DNA from: Tubiluchus corallicola
Taxonomy: Eukaryota > Priapulida > Priapulimorpha > Priapulimorphida > Tubiluchidae
Direction: 5' to 3'
DNA: 64,000 nucleotides
NCBI GenBank assembly: GCA_030141605.1
Contig: JAQGDQ010000624.1
Location: 1-64,000, forward strand
The notes below the pieces were generated by a model that saw only the letters and a program-made list of their open reading frames with translations, ran no database searches and had not been told where the DNA came from. The position numbers were made by a program, and so were the translations under genes. Of this stretch, positions 47,926 through 58,912 are shown piece by piece; positions within the stretch are counted from its first letter, which is position 1, and each line of letters opens with the position of its first letter.

Positions 47926-48661
47926 TCATCATGAAATGTGGTCTCACATGCGTCTCTGTGGAATATGGTCTCACAGGCACCTCTATGGAATTTGGTTTCT
48001 GAGTCTATAGAATTCTGCAGCTTGGTGTGCATTCAGCAGCAACTAACGTACAGATGTACACATGCTGTAAAAATCATGACCCAACAATATTATCAATTGC
48101 TTATGGTGCTTTAAGGACTGGCTTCAGAACTGTACCACAATTTTCGGATAATATAACTTGTTTGAGCAGTTTTCCGGCTTTTGCCTGATCTTATTGTATT
48201 GCGTTGTGCTGTGTGCTGCGTTGTGCCCAATACGTTCAATGTGTAATGCTTCCAGGATTATGCTTCCACCATCATGGTAATTGTGTCTTTTTGGCCTAAG
48301 TTAAACGGCAAAGATATGTGCACTCTTTAGTGCTGAAGAGCACCTGAGCTTGTACACACCAACAGTGCACTGTGTTTAGTGGAATTCAGTAACAAAATGG
48401 CAGGTTCCTAAGATTGACAGTTCTGTTACTACTAACATATTGGTTTGTTTGTTTGTGGAGTGTAACATAGTTTCATATCAATCAAAATATGTAATCTGTA
48501 AGGTAAATTTTAAATTATCTATATAATGTTATATCATGTATCTTTTGGCTAGCTAACTACTGAATTGTATTTCGATGTTGCTTCTAAATTCTGGTCATTT
48601 ATTTAGCCAAACCTGGAAAATTCAATTAAATTGCTGTATTAATAAATTACTTATTAGTAAG
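47926..48661. other. No recognised features
   Basis: Non-coding in all frames. It follows the sulfotransferase 3' region. Confidence 0.45.
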
Positions 48662-49075
48662 ATAGCGGGAGGGAGCGAAAGCGAGAGGGGTGACGAAGAG
48701 ATGGTAAGAGGTATGGAGAGGAGAGACAGAGGGGAATGAGAGTGGGAGCGAGACAGTAAAGGGGAATCAAAACGATGATCAAAACCTTTATTTGCATATA
48801 TTTAAACATACGTGCGCACATACAAATAGAGCCATCAAATTCTTAACAACGAGAAAAAATAACTACAGGTACAGATGCCCCATAATAAATTTTTTTTATA
48901 CTTTTTATACTTAATGATGTTTCAACAGCACTGTAGCAGTCATCATACAACGAGAATACACTTACTAGTTGACAGGAGAGGAAGAGGAGAGAGAGGAGGA
49001 AAACAGAGAACAAGAGAGTATGAGCGAGGGAGCAAAAGAGAGTGGAAGAGCAAGAGGAAGACAGAACGAGAAAGG
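48662..49075. repeat. Two purine-rich tracts
   Basis: GA-rich stretches at 48662-48770 and about 48975-49075. Arg/Glu-rich frames read across them were not called. Confidence 0.6.
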
Positions 49076-49391
49076 TTTTACTGCAACAAAAAGTCAACAT
49101 GCTTCTCAACAACACGTCAAGTCTCAGTTACAATAAACAAAAGTAAAAGTCGCTCCAGTGCAAAATAGTCTTGTGATGCTTTGCTTTTGCTGGTGAAGTG
49201 TTAATTCATTTTTATGACCTCTTGAAGAAACCGCAAGAAACCAATTAAAAAAACTTTCACTAGGGAGTGAAAACGAAGGCCTAATTACTTGATTTCAGAC
49301 CAATCAAAAGCCCACAAAGAACACATAAAGCGAATGTGAATGCCTAAAACCTTGCCGCTTAACTTCACTGGCTTCTTCCCATTAAAATCAC

Positions 49392-49444
49392 TTTGTATAT
49401 GTACAGGCTTCTCCTTTAAGGCATCTGGCTTCTCCCAGAGTTCA
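49392..49444 (-). CDS. Possible extra 5' exon of the ANKFN1-like gene
   Basis: This is a candidate exon of 53 bp. The acceptor is tgtgccacag and the donor is CAAA|gtgatt. It would encode ELWEKPDALKEKPVHIQ plus one base that, with GC from the 34860 exon, makes Ser. The frame stays open and Lys-rich past this donor as far as about 49352, so other donors are possible, but they do not fit the phase. Support is limited to codon texture, a fair acceptor and one phase match (a one-in-three chance). If it is real, the preceding intron holds the sulfotransferase gene on the opposite strand. Confidence 0.25.
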
Positions 49445-49671
49445 CTGTGGCACAAGAGTATTATCACGAAAATAAAGCCGTTACACAGCATTTGACTGAG
49501 CTGCATGATACTTCATATGGTAAACCACGATCCCTATAAGTGAACAGCAATTCTGACGCTAAGATTTTTATGTACTTTCATACTAAATTTCTTTACATTT
49601 TTAAATACGGTTTAGGTTCTACAAGCAGGGATCCAGCACTTAGTGACAGGACCTCTCAATGTTGATGCTTG

Positions 49672-49755
49672 ACCGCACACACGGACGCACGCATGCACAA
49701 ATAATTTGTCAATACCGCACACACGGACGCACGCATGCACAAATAATTTGTCAAT
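49672..49755. repeat. 42-bp tandem duplicate
   Basis: Two perfect copies of accgcacacacggacgcac, gcatgcacaaataatttgtc, aat. Perfect identity implies a very recent duplication. Confidence 0.95.
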
Positions 49756-50635
49756 TTGTAAGTTGGCAGGTCAAACTGAATATGCATAGTAGAAACTTTA
49801 TAGGTGAATTTGTAGAGAGCTTGAAATAGATACTTTTAAATTGAATTATATGTCTGGTTCACTCAGGTGGTTAAAGCAAGAAGAGAATAGAAAACTGTAG
49901 TGAACTGTGAAAGACTATTTGCTATTTACACTATTTAAATGAAAGGGAACACACATGGTGACAACTCAGCAGCAATAATCAAAAAGCCCAGGCTGGCCTT
50001 GGCAGAGCTACCCAAGTCACATGCACCAGCTGAGCTTATCTGATTGGCTAGTAAAACTCATTAGCAATGTTCACTACCATATATGGAAAGCCCAGCAGGT
50101 ACAGGTGACTGAGCAGCACAGACCAAGAACACAACCTCGATTAAAGTTACAACAGCAAACAATTTTAAATATAGGTAACATCACATGTCTAATTATTGGT
50201 AAAAGTACTTTCAGTTATAAATCCCAAATGAAAATGTGCGACATGCAGTGATAGCAAACTTAGTAACTTCGTGCACTAATTGAGTATCCACAAAGGGATC
50301 CAGGTTTCTAATTAACCAGGGTCGCCAGTTCAAAGTTACTAATGCTACAGATAGAAGACGCTCTTGTGAAAGACCGTTATAAAAATGCCCGGAAATAGGA
50401 AATAACACCCCAAAGACGTCTCTAGAGTGCTGAGATCACATCATTAATTTCCATCAGTTTCTTGAACTTTTCCTTGTTCGTATAATAGATAGGAAACGTG
50501 GGAGAAAATAACAGCTATAATGAGTGCAGCATCTTTTAATGAGGAAATGAGGCAACGACTTCGGTTACGAGCGGGACGATGTCACGCGTATGATCTTTTC
50601 TTTAGTTTATGGGCATAACTTCGCATGACAAATTA

Positions 50636-51180
50636 CAAATGATGAAAAAAGAAACAAACGAAAGAGAATGGAAAAAAGAAAGCCAAAGAAAGAACAGTAT
50701 AGCAAAAAAAGAAAACAAAAGGAGAGACAAGGATTGGGAAGAGAAACAGTGGACAACATAGGATAGACGAAAAGGATAACGTAGGAAAAGCAATTGCATG
50801 AAAAGAGAAGGAAGGAAAAGAGAAGAAAAGAAAAGGGAAGGGAGGAGAGAAGAGAAATGAAGTGAAGAGAAGTGAAGAGAGAAGAGGAGAGAAGAAGAGA
50901 AGAGGCGAAAAAAGAGAACAGATAAGAGAATGGAAGCGAAGTGAAAAGAGGAGGGGAGGAGAGCAGAGAAGAAAATGAGAGCTAAGGAAAGGTGAGATAC
51001 ACGTAGGTAAAATAAGGTGACAAAAAGGGAAAGAAAATGTAAAGTACAAGGGGAAAAGCATGGCAAGAAAAACTAAAATTTACATAAAGAAAGAAGGTAA
51101 AAGAGAAGGTAACGTAATGGAAGGAAAGGAAAACATAAGAAAGATCAAGCAAACAAAAAGAGGAAGAGGTTTAGAGACAG
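50636..51180. repeat. ~540-bp purine (A/G) tract
   Basis: The plus strand is almost entirely A and G with few interruptions, with motifs such as gaagagaaaagg. Long Ser/Phe/Leu frames on the minus strand are artefacts of this composition. Confidence 0.9.
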
Positions 51181-51329
51181 TATTAATACATGCATTTATC
51201 TGGTAACGACAATGTGCAAAAGTGAGATTAGAAAATCCACACCATAAAAAGCACAAATGACTTGCGAATATTTCTTAAGAAGTTGTTCTCACTATCTTAA
51301 CTTAATATTGCAATAGTTCTCGGAAAAGT

Positions 51330-51860
51330 ATTTCCGATAGGACAATTATTGCGCAGATAAAAGTTAAAACTAGATTTACACTACTTTAAGGCTAATTGTG
51401 AGTGTTCTGTGCATAGTAAGAACGTAGTCTTCTGTAGCTAAATATATAAGGAATAACTTTAAAGCCAAGTGATTATGTTTCTAGCTCATTACCTAAGTAA
51501 TCGCTTAATGCGTATGATGTTATAAAAGTGACACAACAAAAACCCCAAAACAATTATATAGTACATAACTGTACACAGACTAAATAAATACTAACAACTA
51601 TTATCGTAAATCAATGAGACGTCTAACCATTATTTTGTATTACTATTGTCATTCAAGGTGTACGTTTAACCTTGTAATATTACTGTAAATAGGTATTTGC
51701 ATTATGATGTTTTAATCAAATGTTTTTTTGAGTTTATTTTTTCTCTAGCTAGGAACTACAATGAAGATTAACAACTACTAATTTCTAATTATATGCTTTT
51801 CGAGAAGCTTCCTTTAGATACAAAAAACTTTCAGTCTGATTATCTTAGCATTCCACATTT
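51330..51860. repeat. Dispersed ~530-bp repeat, copy 2
   Basis: Colinear with 32370-32905, with an extra ~90-bp block near 51630-51700. It ends about 60 bp before the unidentified open frame at 51922. Confidence 0.85.
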
Positions 51861-51921
51861 CAAGAGCAAACAAAATATCAAAGAAACTAAAAAATTTCTC
51901 GACAACAATACTGCATTGTAA

Positions 51922-52242
51922 CACTTACAAGCGCTACTCGCAAAAGCTGACAGTTTGGACAGGTCTCGCATTGTTGTGGACACTGCAGTCCCACAATGCA
52001 GCATTCCTGTTTTGAGCAGCTACAAGAGAATCTCATTCAGCGATTCATTCGACCACACCCAGTACTTACCAGGACACAAAATTTTCACTGCTCCAGACAA
52101 GGAGGTATTCAAAATGCGAGGCATTGACTGGAACACATTGTCAAAGTCTTGTGACAATCATGACCGCTGGTTACACTGGTCAGTTGAACAACCATCCACA
52201 AACAACAATGATGAACAAAACAGTAGAGAGGTTTGGCTGTAA
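51922..52242 (+). CDS. Unidentified open frame, about 106 codons, possible terminal exon or gene fragment
   Basis: The open frame runs from just after an in-frame stop (51919-51921) to the TAA at 52240. The translation is not repetitive and looks protein-like. It includes RSRIVVDTAVPQCSIPVL, SFSDSFDHTQYLPGH, KIFTAPDKEVFKMRGIDW and DRWLHWSVEQPS. It has no ATG near its 5' end, so it would need an upstream exon; possible acceptor AGs lie at 51930-51961. AATAAA hexamers occur at about 52757-52775. I do not recognise the family. It lies just downstream of a ~530-bp dispersed repeat (51330-51860), so it may belong to a transposon or be a captured fragment. Base composition is less AT-biased than its surroundings. 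Confidence 0.3.
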   Translation, partial: HLQALLAKADSLDRSRIVVDTAVPQCSIPVLSSYKRISFSDSFDHTQYLPGHKIFTAPDKEVFKMRGIDWNTLSKSCDNHDRWLHWSVEQPSTNNNDEQNSREVWL

Positions 52243-53574
52243 AATGATCAGTAGCAGGGGCTTCCCAATTTCCCAGTATACACATTGTTTTATGAGTTTA
52301 TGAATGTAAGATACATAGAAGTGAAGTGCGTGTGTGTTTATGCAGAAGGCCAGCTTTTCTTGATTTGGTGTATTTGTATAAATATGCTTTTCCAAACTGA
52401 ATTCGTATCATATGGAATGACCCCAGTTGGGCCTATGACATTATTAATTCACACAGTCTGTCAGTTTTTAGTAGGAAGATAGCCAAAATTTGCTGTTAAA
52501 ATGTTGGAAATTTAATAGATTCCTATAAAACATTACTCTAGTTCAAATGTCTCTCCCAATTTTGATAAACTTGCGCCTCGTGTTTACTTTTATTTTTTAT
52601 TTTCATATTTTTAATGTAAATAATGTAAATTTTATCCTGTGCAAACTGGTGTATTTTAATTTTGCCACTTTACAATGTAGGCTGGCCTAAGAGCTAACAT
52701 AGCCTGCCAGTCTCATCTTTTATAAAATAATTTATATTTTATAAATATTCTTAACAAATAAATAATAAATAAATTCTGCGCGTGTAGCTGCAACGAGGAA
52801 GACTATAATTTTTTTACGAAAAAGATGGTGAAAAAAGAAAAAAACAGGTGAAGAATAACAGGTTTGCTGATATTGTTGTTCATGATGTTGATGTTGATGA
52901 TGATGACGATGATGTTGATGATGATGATGATAATGACGACGATGATAACAACAACGACAAAGCATGATGACGATAAATGCTGAGCCAATCGGGCTTATGA
53001 AATTCACATATTTTCGTTTATAGTGCAAAATAATTAATTTTTAATAGGAAACTGATGCAAAATTAGTACAATTATCTACCACGCGAAAATATCATGTGCA
53101 CAATTTTCACTTACTGGAACATAAAAACATTTCACGACGCGCAGTAATTCAAATCCTGTGACAATTACTGTATTCAGGCAAAAATAAAATGCTGTCAGCG
53201 TTTCAAAATTCCAGGAAACAGTAAAATGATAAATGCGCCTCTATTGCACCATGCGACAATTATTCATACAATACACAAATGCTGGTGTCAATGCAAATAG
53301 TAGTGCTACTTAAAGCACCGCTATTATTAAAGCAAACAACAAAGGACTGATGGTAGAAGCCAACCTGTTACACACGTCACATGTGTCCATATTTTATGCT
53401 AATTTATTGCAAGAGACGAAAAGTAGCCAGCATCTCTATGCATTTAGAGCAACATTGCATAATGCTACAGAATTGTTTTAAAAATCCAAATCTTTTTACA
53501 TACATGTGCTTCCTCAGTTTGCAAGCTGGAACACAGCATTGAAAGCAAGACGTATTATTGCGAACAGGTGTGGC
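52243..53574. other. No genes seen; (GATGAT)-type tract
   Basis: A (gatgatgttgat)n-like tract at about 52860-52975 and several AATAAA hexamers near 52757-52775. Nothing else was recognised. Confidence 0.5.
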
Positions 53575-53775
53575 TGGACCGGAATTCGGTTATATTAAGG
53601 ACAATCTCCCACGATGCGACATTGAATCAGGACAAGTGCCTCGGTCACGTGGCAAGTGCCTAAGTAATACGTCCCCAACCAACAATATAAACAGAATCCG
53701 ATGAAATCACGACTTCGCTCGCTATGCACATACAGTGACCGCTCGGTTATGGTACTCGCCTGCACGTAGGAGTAC
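53575..53775 (-). repeat. SINE with tRNA-like head and the same body as the 5S-headed SINEs
   Basis: On the minus strand the head has TAACCGAGCGGTCACTG (tRNA-Ser/Leu type A-box). The body then reads ACGTGACCGAGGCACTTGTC and GCATCGTGGGAGATTGTC. This aligns with ACGTGACTAAGACACTTCTG and TCATCTTCGAGGAATATTC of the 43345 copy. The B-box is eroded. Confidence 0.5.
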
Positions 53776-54303
53776 AGAATTAAATTACGCAAGTAGGCCT
53801 ACTCATGGCTACGCATAATAGATTAATAGACATTTCTGCGACTTACCTAAATAGAAGAACATTTTAAAACTTGATAAGTTTAATAAATAATTTAATCTTA
53901 AACTTCAACGTTATTTAGACGTTAAAACAGCCACTAAAAGAATACAGAACAAAACGCGATATCGCTATCATAAAGCTACATTCTTGAACAGCAAGATACA
54001 TCTGAGACCTAAATATGAATTGTCTTTTGTAAGATGGTTCATTACAGCGTTCATCAACACACCCGCATGTCATTGGCCAAGCCAGTAAAGTGTAATTTAG
54101 CTGTGAGTAACCTTATTTGCTAGCTAACAAGAACTGGCTACAAATTAACGTTCGTACAAGTTTTCATTATGCCAGAAGAGAATTACACGAGTGCAAGGAA
54201 TACTTCTTCTTCAAGGTGTCATTGCATCTATTGTAGAGAGTGAGGCATTTCCATTTATTAGAGTATTCCACCCACTCCTATCTGCAGCTAACAATACATG
54301 TTC

Positions 54304-54845
54304 TTATGCTCTTAAAGATAGATTTGGTTGAAGTTGTTGAACATCTTTAATTATCTCAGCTATCCAAGTTGTTTTTGGTTTGCCAGGTGGTTTTTTGCAA
54401 GGTTTTAAGACTTCCTTTAAGGTGATTCTTACTGGTGTTTCACTTAGTAATCTTAGGTGTTCTATCCATCTTAATCTTCGGATCTTGACTTTTGAACTCT
54501 AAGAAATTTCTTTCGTTCCAGTATATAAATCTTCATTTTTTGATTATGTATGGCCATCTTAGCTTCAAAACTTTCCTTAGAAGACTTCGATGAAATGTGT
54601 CAATCTGCTTTTCTTGAATAATCGTTAAATCCCATGTTTCACTGATGTATACAAATATGCTGGTAACGTAAGCACCAAATAATCAAAGTCTTATGTTAAG
54701 ACTTAATTTTTTGCTAGTTCTTGTGTTGAGAAAAGCATGCATTGCTGGCTGCTTTCTACTTTTAATATCATCTTCAGTGTTTAGAAAAGTGCCCATACAT
54801 TTGCACTTTTTTCAAGACTAGTATCAAGGAATAGTTGCACAGCTA
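54304..54845 (-). pseudogene. LINE reverse transcriptase C-terminal remnant (RTE/BovB-like style)
   Basis: The minus-strand translation, with frame breaks, keeps the usual order of the C-terminal region: DDIKSRKQPAMHAFL, then VYISETWDLT, QIDTFHRSLLRKVLKLRW, LRWIEHLRLLSETPV and GKPKTTWI. It terminates at 54304. The polymerase active site and endonuclease are not in the window. Confidence 0.75.
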
Positions 54846-55310
54846 AAACTGTTTCAAGCAAATAAACATGTCGGTTCAGTATAATGGCTGAAAAAAGAAA
54901 AAGGCACACCTATTGCAAACAAACATAGTAACCGCTGGATTTTAATTCATGTTTTGTATTTTTAGATTCTGTATATATGTTTACTATATTTTTTGTAAAT
55001 CTTCGTAGCTCTTTCAATAGTGCCTGACATTGGAGTATTTCTTAGTGTTTAGTGTATGGTACATAGCATGTTTATGGTATACTCGTATACTTTTATATAG
55101 TATTTTTATGTGCTAAAATAAACTTTTAATAAAAAAATAAATTATTTTTAATAAATAGTATTGCGATGGTCAGTAAATGGATTGGTGACCACAAGCGTGG
55201 TTTCGGTTGCCATATTTGCCCTGGGTATTTCACACCGTTGAAGCAGAATGTGTGTACAGCTGAGTGTAGTCAGTAATCCACGTGAGAGGATTACTTGCTT
55301 AATGGAGATC

Positions 55311-55902
55311 CAGGGGCGTCGCTAGGGTTTGTGTCACCCGCTGTGGTACTCATGGTATCATCCCTGCGTTGGAGCTTATATACTGTATCATACAAAATCC
55401 TTTAGTAGAATCTTATGTACGTAGCTAACACTTACTACATTTCGATTAGGAGAAAAACCATTTAGACAACATCATTTCGTTTTCCAACCTACTGAGTTAA
55501 AGTGGTAAGAACACGTTAGTAGATTGACAATGTTTAATTAAAAAATGTTTTACTATTTTTACTTTTTAAATTTTTTGTATGTGATATTTACATATTGAAG
55601 CAACACTTTTAATCTTATAAAAATACACTATTTAGATGAAATATCAAAAGAAATTGGCATTAAAACACAAACAATTCTTTATTTATTAATTATATGTCAA
55701 CAACCAGAAATTTCCTTTCCTGGTATATATGCCAGGGTAAGTTTGGAGTAGTATAGCTATATGTAGCAAAGCGGAAGCAGAGGTAGAAAAGAATTCTAGG
55801 CAGGAAATCTGTCACATTTTTTAGCCTACCCTGTCCAAAAATACACTTACATTTATGGTATCACACATGATGGTGTCACGCACCCCCCTTGAGACGCCAC
55901 TA
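55311..55902. mobile_element. hAT-like non-autonomous element with intact 8-bp target duplication
   Basis: TGGAGATC lies directly on both sides (55303-55310 and 55903-55910). The left end is CAGGGGCGTCGCTAGGG and the right end reads GAGACGCCACTA, an imperfect inverted terminus of the CAGGGGCGT hAT type. 592 bp, no transposase frame. Confidence 0.85.
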
Positions 55903-56564
55903 TGGAGATCTACTATTTTGCATATCTAATCTTCCCTTATTTCTGTTTTCGTTATGACCTTTGCAACGTTTTTCGAGAGCTTTTGTTATACTTTTCAACT
56001 TCTTTCAAAAACTTCAAATAGATCAAAGAAACATCAAAATCAATAAAAAAATCAAGCATTTTGGGTGCTTTCTTTTTATTTTGTTGGATCATAGGGATTA
56101 GCAAGCAGGTCTTGCAAGTTCTGTATTTTAGTCTGTGGACATTATCGCAAAATTACAATGCGCTATTACCAATATGTCTAGCAATTTCTGTCCTATAACA
56201 ACTGTAAAATGAATAATTCAGCAATGTACAGCAAAATATTTCTTGAATTCATCTGCATGGTACTTTTGTCAAATTTGTTTCACGGGCATTTTTGTTTTCC
56301 AGTATTGTGATTTTTCAAAGCTTAATGCTTTTTGCCAAGGATAAAGCAATCAGCGCAACCCATTCGCGCTGCTAAATCAATTTAAAATGTTCATGTAACC
56401 TTTAAACGCCAGATAATGTAATACAAGTTTGCCTGAGAGTGAATAATTTTTTATGCTGTGTAGTCTCCAGTTGAGAAGACAAAATGCGTCAATGTCAGCA
56501 ATTGCGCTTGAGAAAGATGACCCTGTGTACGCATGCGTGACAGATGATTCTGCGCGTGCATGAT

Positions 56565-56765
56565 GACTTCTTCACGAATAGGCCAGACCCTTGCAATGCC
56601 ATTTGAGGGTTAATTGATGACCATTTGGTTGCTGTAGCAAATTATTTCACTGACGTGGAGAATGAAGTAAAGCAACTTTCACTCTTTCCTTCAAAGACCA
56701 AATAAAAGTAGGAAACGAAATGCTATGAGCAATGAGCACACCTTTAGTAATGCTTCTGACGATTA
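56565..56765 (+). repeat. Inverted repeat pair, left arm
   Basis: Matches the complement of 58255-58470: aggccagacccttgcaatgcc, gagggttaattgatga, actttcactctttcc, taggaaacgaaatgctatg. Confidence 0.85.
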
Positions 56766-56944
56766 AGATTAAGGATTTTCAGACGATCAGACAACATGTC
56801 ATGTCGCCCTATGTTAGTAAATTGTGTAAATAATTCATTTTTTAATAAATATTTTAATTGTACTTTTGTGAGCGTGTGTGTTATGTAAATGACTGTAACA
56901 ATTTGTACTGATATTCACCCAATAAACATAACTATCAAATATAT

Positions 56945-57690
56945 GAAAATAACATCTCTGCATTAGTCATGCTCCAGGTGATTAGACCACCTCTTTCAGG
57001 GCATGCTCTTCATTATTAAAATGGTTTCTTTAGTTATACTTAAAATAATTAAAATTGCGCCTTTAATTAAGCTTTAGATGATTAAAATGGCTCCACCGTA
57101 GTTACGTTCTCGATGATTAAAAAGGCTCCTTTAGTTATGTCTGGATGATTCAAATGGCGACTTTAGTCGTGCTGTAGATGTCAGAAATAGCCCAGTTAAA
57201 CAAAATATCTTGTTGCAGTTTTGACCAATGTGATTTATGATTTTAGATCAATCCCATTGACCTTAACGACAAAACTGTCTTTATGGTTTTGGCTCTTGAC
57301 GACTAAAATGGCTTCCTGACTTTAATTCTAAAAAGTAAAAAGTAGTCACACTTCTAGGAAAAGTAAAAAATACATGCTCCCACTTTGGGATGATTTCGTG
57401 ATCTTAACGTTGGTTGAGTAAAATTGTTTGACGACACAAGTTCTGGGCGATTACTTTTATGATCTTGACTAGATAACTCCACGATTCAACCTGGCTTCAT
57501 AATCCTAACTTTAAAAGAGTGACGAGTCATTCTCCCGGCGTCGGATGACAAGAATGGCTTAATGGTCATAATTCTAGATGAGATAAATGGCTCCATGATC
57601 CTGGTTCTGGATGACTAAAACGGTTTCCTGATACTGAAGACAAGTTGCTCTGCGTCTCTAGTAATATCTGGTTCTGGATTGCCAGCTAAA
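56945..57690. repeat. Degenerate ~45-bp minisatellite
   Basis: Loose repetition of gatgattaaaatggctcc, tttagttatg-type units with steady decay to the right. It sits between the arms of the inverted pair. Confidence 0.65.
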
Positions 57691-57694
57691 GATT

Positions 57695-58165
57695 CTGGAT
57701 CATGTGCGTATATGTGTATGTATGTACGGCAATATGAAATATATAGGTATATATTTTCTACTTACAGTTATGAATGCTGATTCTCGTAGCTTTTCCTTTA
57801 TAATTATTTTGCTGATGTTTTTTATATTTCTTACATCGTGTTACCGTAATTTAAAATATTTCTTGTTTTATCATTTTTGCCTTTATTGTTGCCTCTTATT
57901 TATCACGTACATTGTTGTTTTGTTATTTTTTGTATATTTTGTTTTGTCAATTTATAGGAATACTGATTAAAAAATAAGTTGCTTGTATTCTAACGTCACC
58001 AAGGTACACTTTTATCGCATAATATTATGAGTGAGGGGTGGATGCTCGGTGACCATTGGGTCTTTTTCTACCCCCGTCTCTTTCTTTAATTACTACTTTG
58101 TCACTTACACTTTGCTGTATATTGTTTTTGTAGGAGTCAAATAAATTCAATTCAATTCAAATCAA
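57695..58165 (+). mobile_element. Probable 3' end of a non-LTR retrotransposon
   Basis: Pyrimidine-rich 3'-UTR-like sequence ending gtaggagtcaaataaattc with an (ATTCA)n tail at about 58141-58165. The tail form is common in invertebrate LINEs. The open frame at 57704 is hydrophobic low-complexity and not called. Confidence 0.4.
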
Positions 58166-58254
58166 TTCTTATGGGACATCCAATCGTCCAGAAGATTACA
58201 GTTCAATAACTCACAAACATACAAGCGATTATGAATACAATTACAAATTATGAA

Positions 58255-58470
58255 TGTCATCTAGTCACGAGTAAATGAGTGCTGAAACACTTGACATGGT
58301 GATCATAGCATTTCGTTTCCTACTTTAACTGGTCTTGAACGGAAAGAGTGAAAGTTGCTTTGCTTCATTTTCCACATCAGTGAAATAATTTATTACAGCA
58401 ACCAATTTTGATCATCAATTAACCCTCAAACGGCATTGTAAGGGTCTGGACTGTTCACGAAGAAAGGGAG
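58255..58470 (-). repeat. Inverted repeat pair, right arm
   Basis: Complement of 56565-56765. The spacer is about 1.5 kb. Confidence 0.85.
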
Positions 58471-58912
58471 TCACACTGGTGGTCGCAGGTTCGCGGCTCA
58501 AATGTCATTTCTGAACCGTAATTTATGTCACGTTGAAACAGAAAGAGATCAAGTTTAGCCGTCTGGAAGATAGATAGTACTCAGGTATATGGAATGCCAC
58601 CCAGTTGTCAATAAAAACAGCTAATTTCACACGTGTAGGCATTGTTTTTGTACTTCAAAGGGTATTGCTGTTCTTCATTATTTCGGGTTACAAGGATACC
58701 TCTTCGGCTCTATAATACGAGTAAAGCGTTTCTGATGCGGTTATCAAAAACATATTTTGCTAGAGCTAAATTCCTTGGACATGGTGGCGGCAACATCAAA
58801 GGCAGATAGACAAGAAGCCAAGTCTCAAGTCTAGTTCTGAGTAGTCTCTGACGCTGTCGTGCATATAATGTGGTAACTTTAAGACATCACTTGAATGATG
58901 TCAAACAGGAAT

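Noticed and set aside
50602-51066. Two 140-155 residue Ser/Phe/Leu-rich minus-strand frames resembling membrane proteins
   Set aside because: Complement of a homopurine tract; TTC/CTT/TCT codons give Phe, Leu and Ser without any selection.
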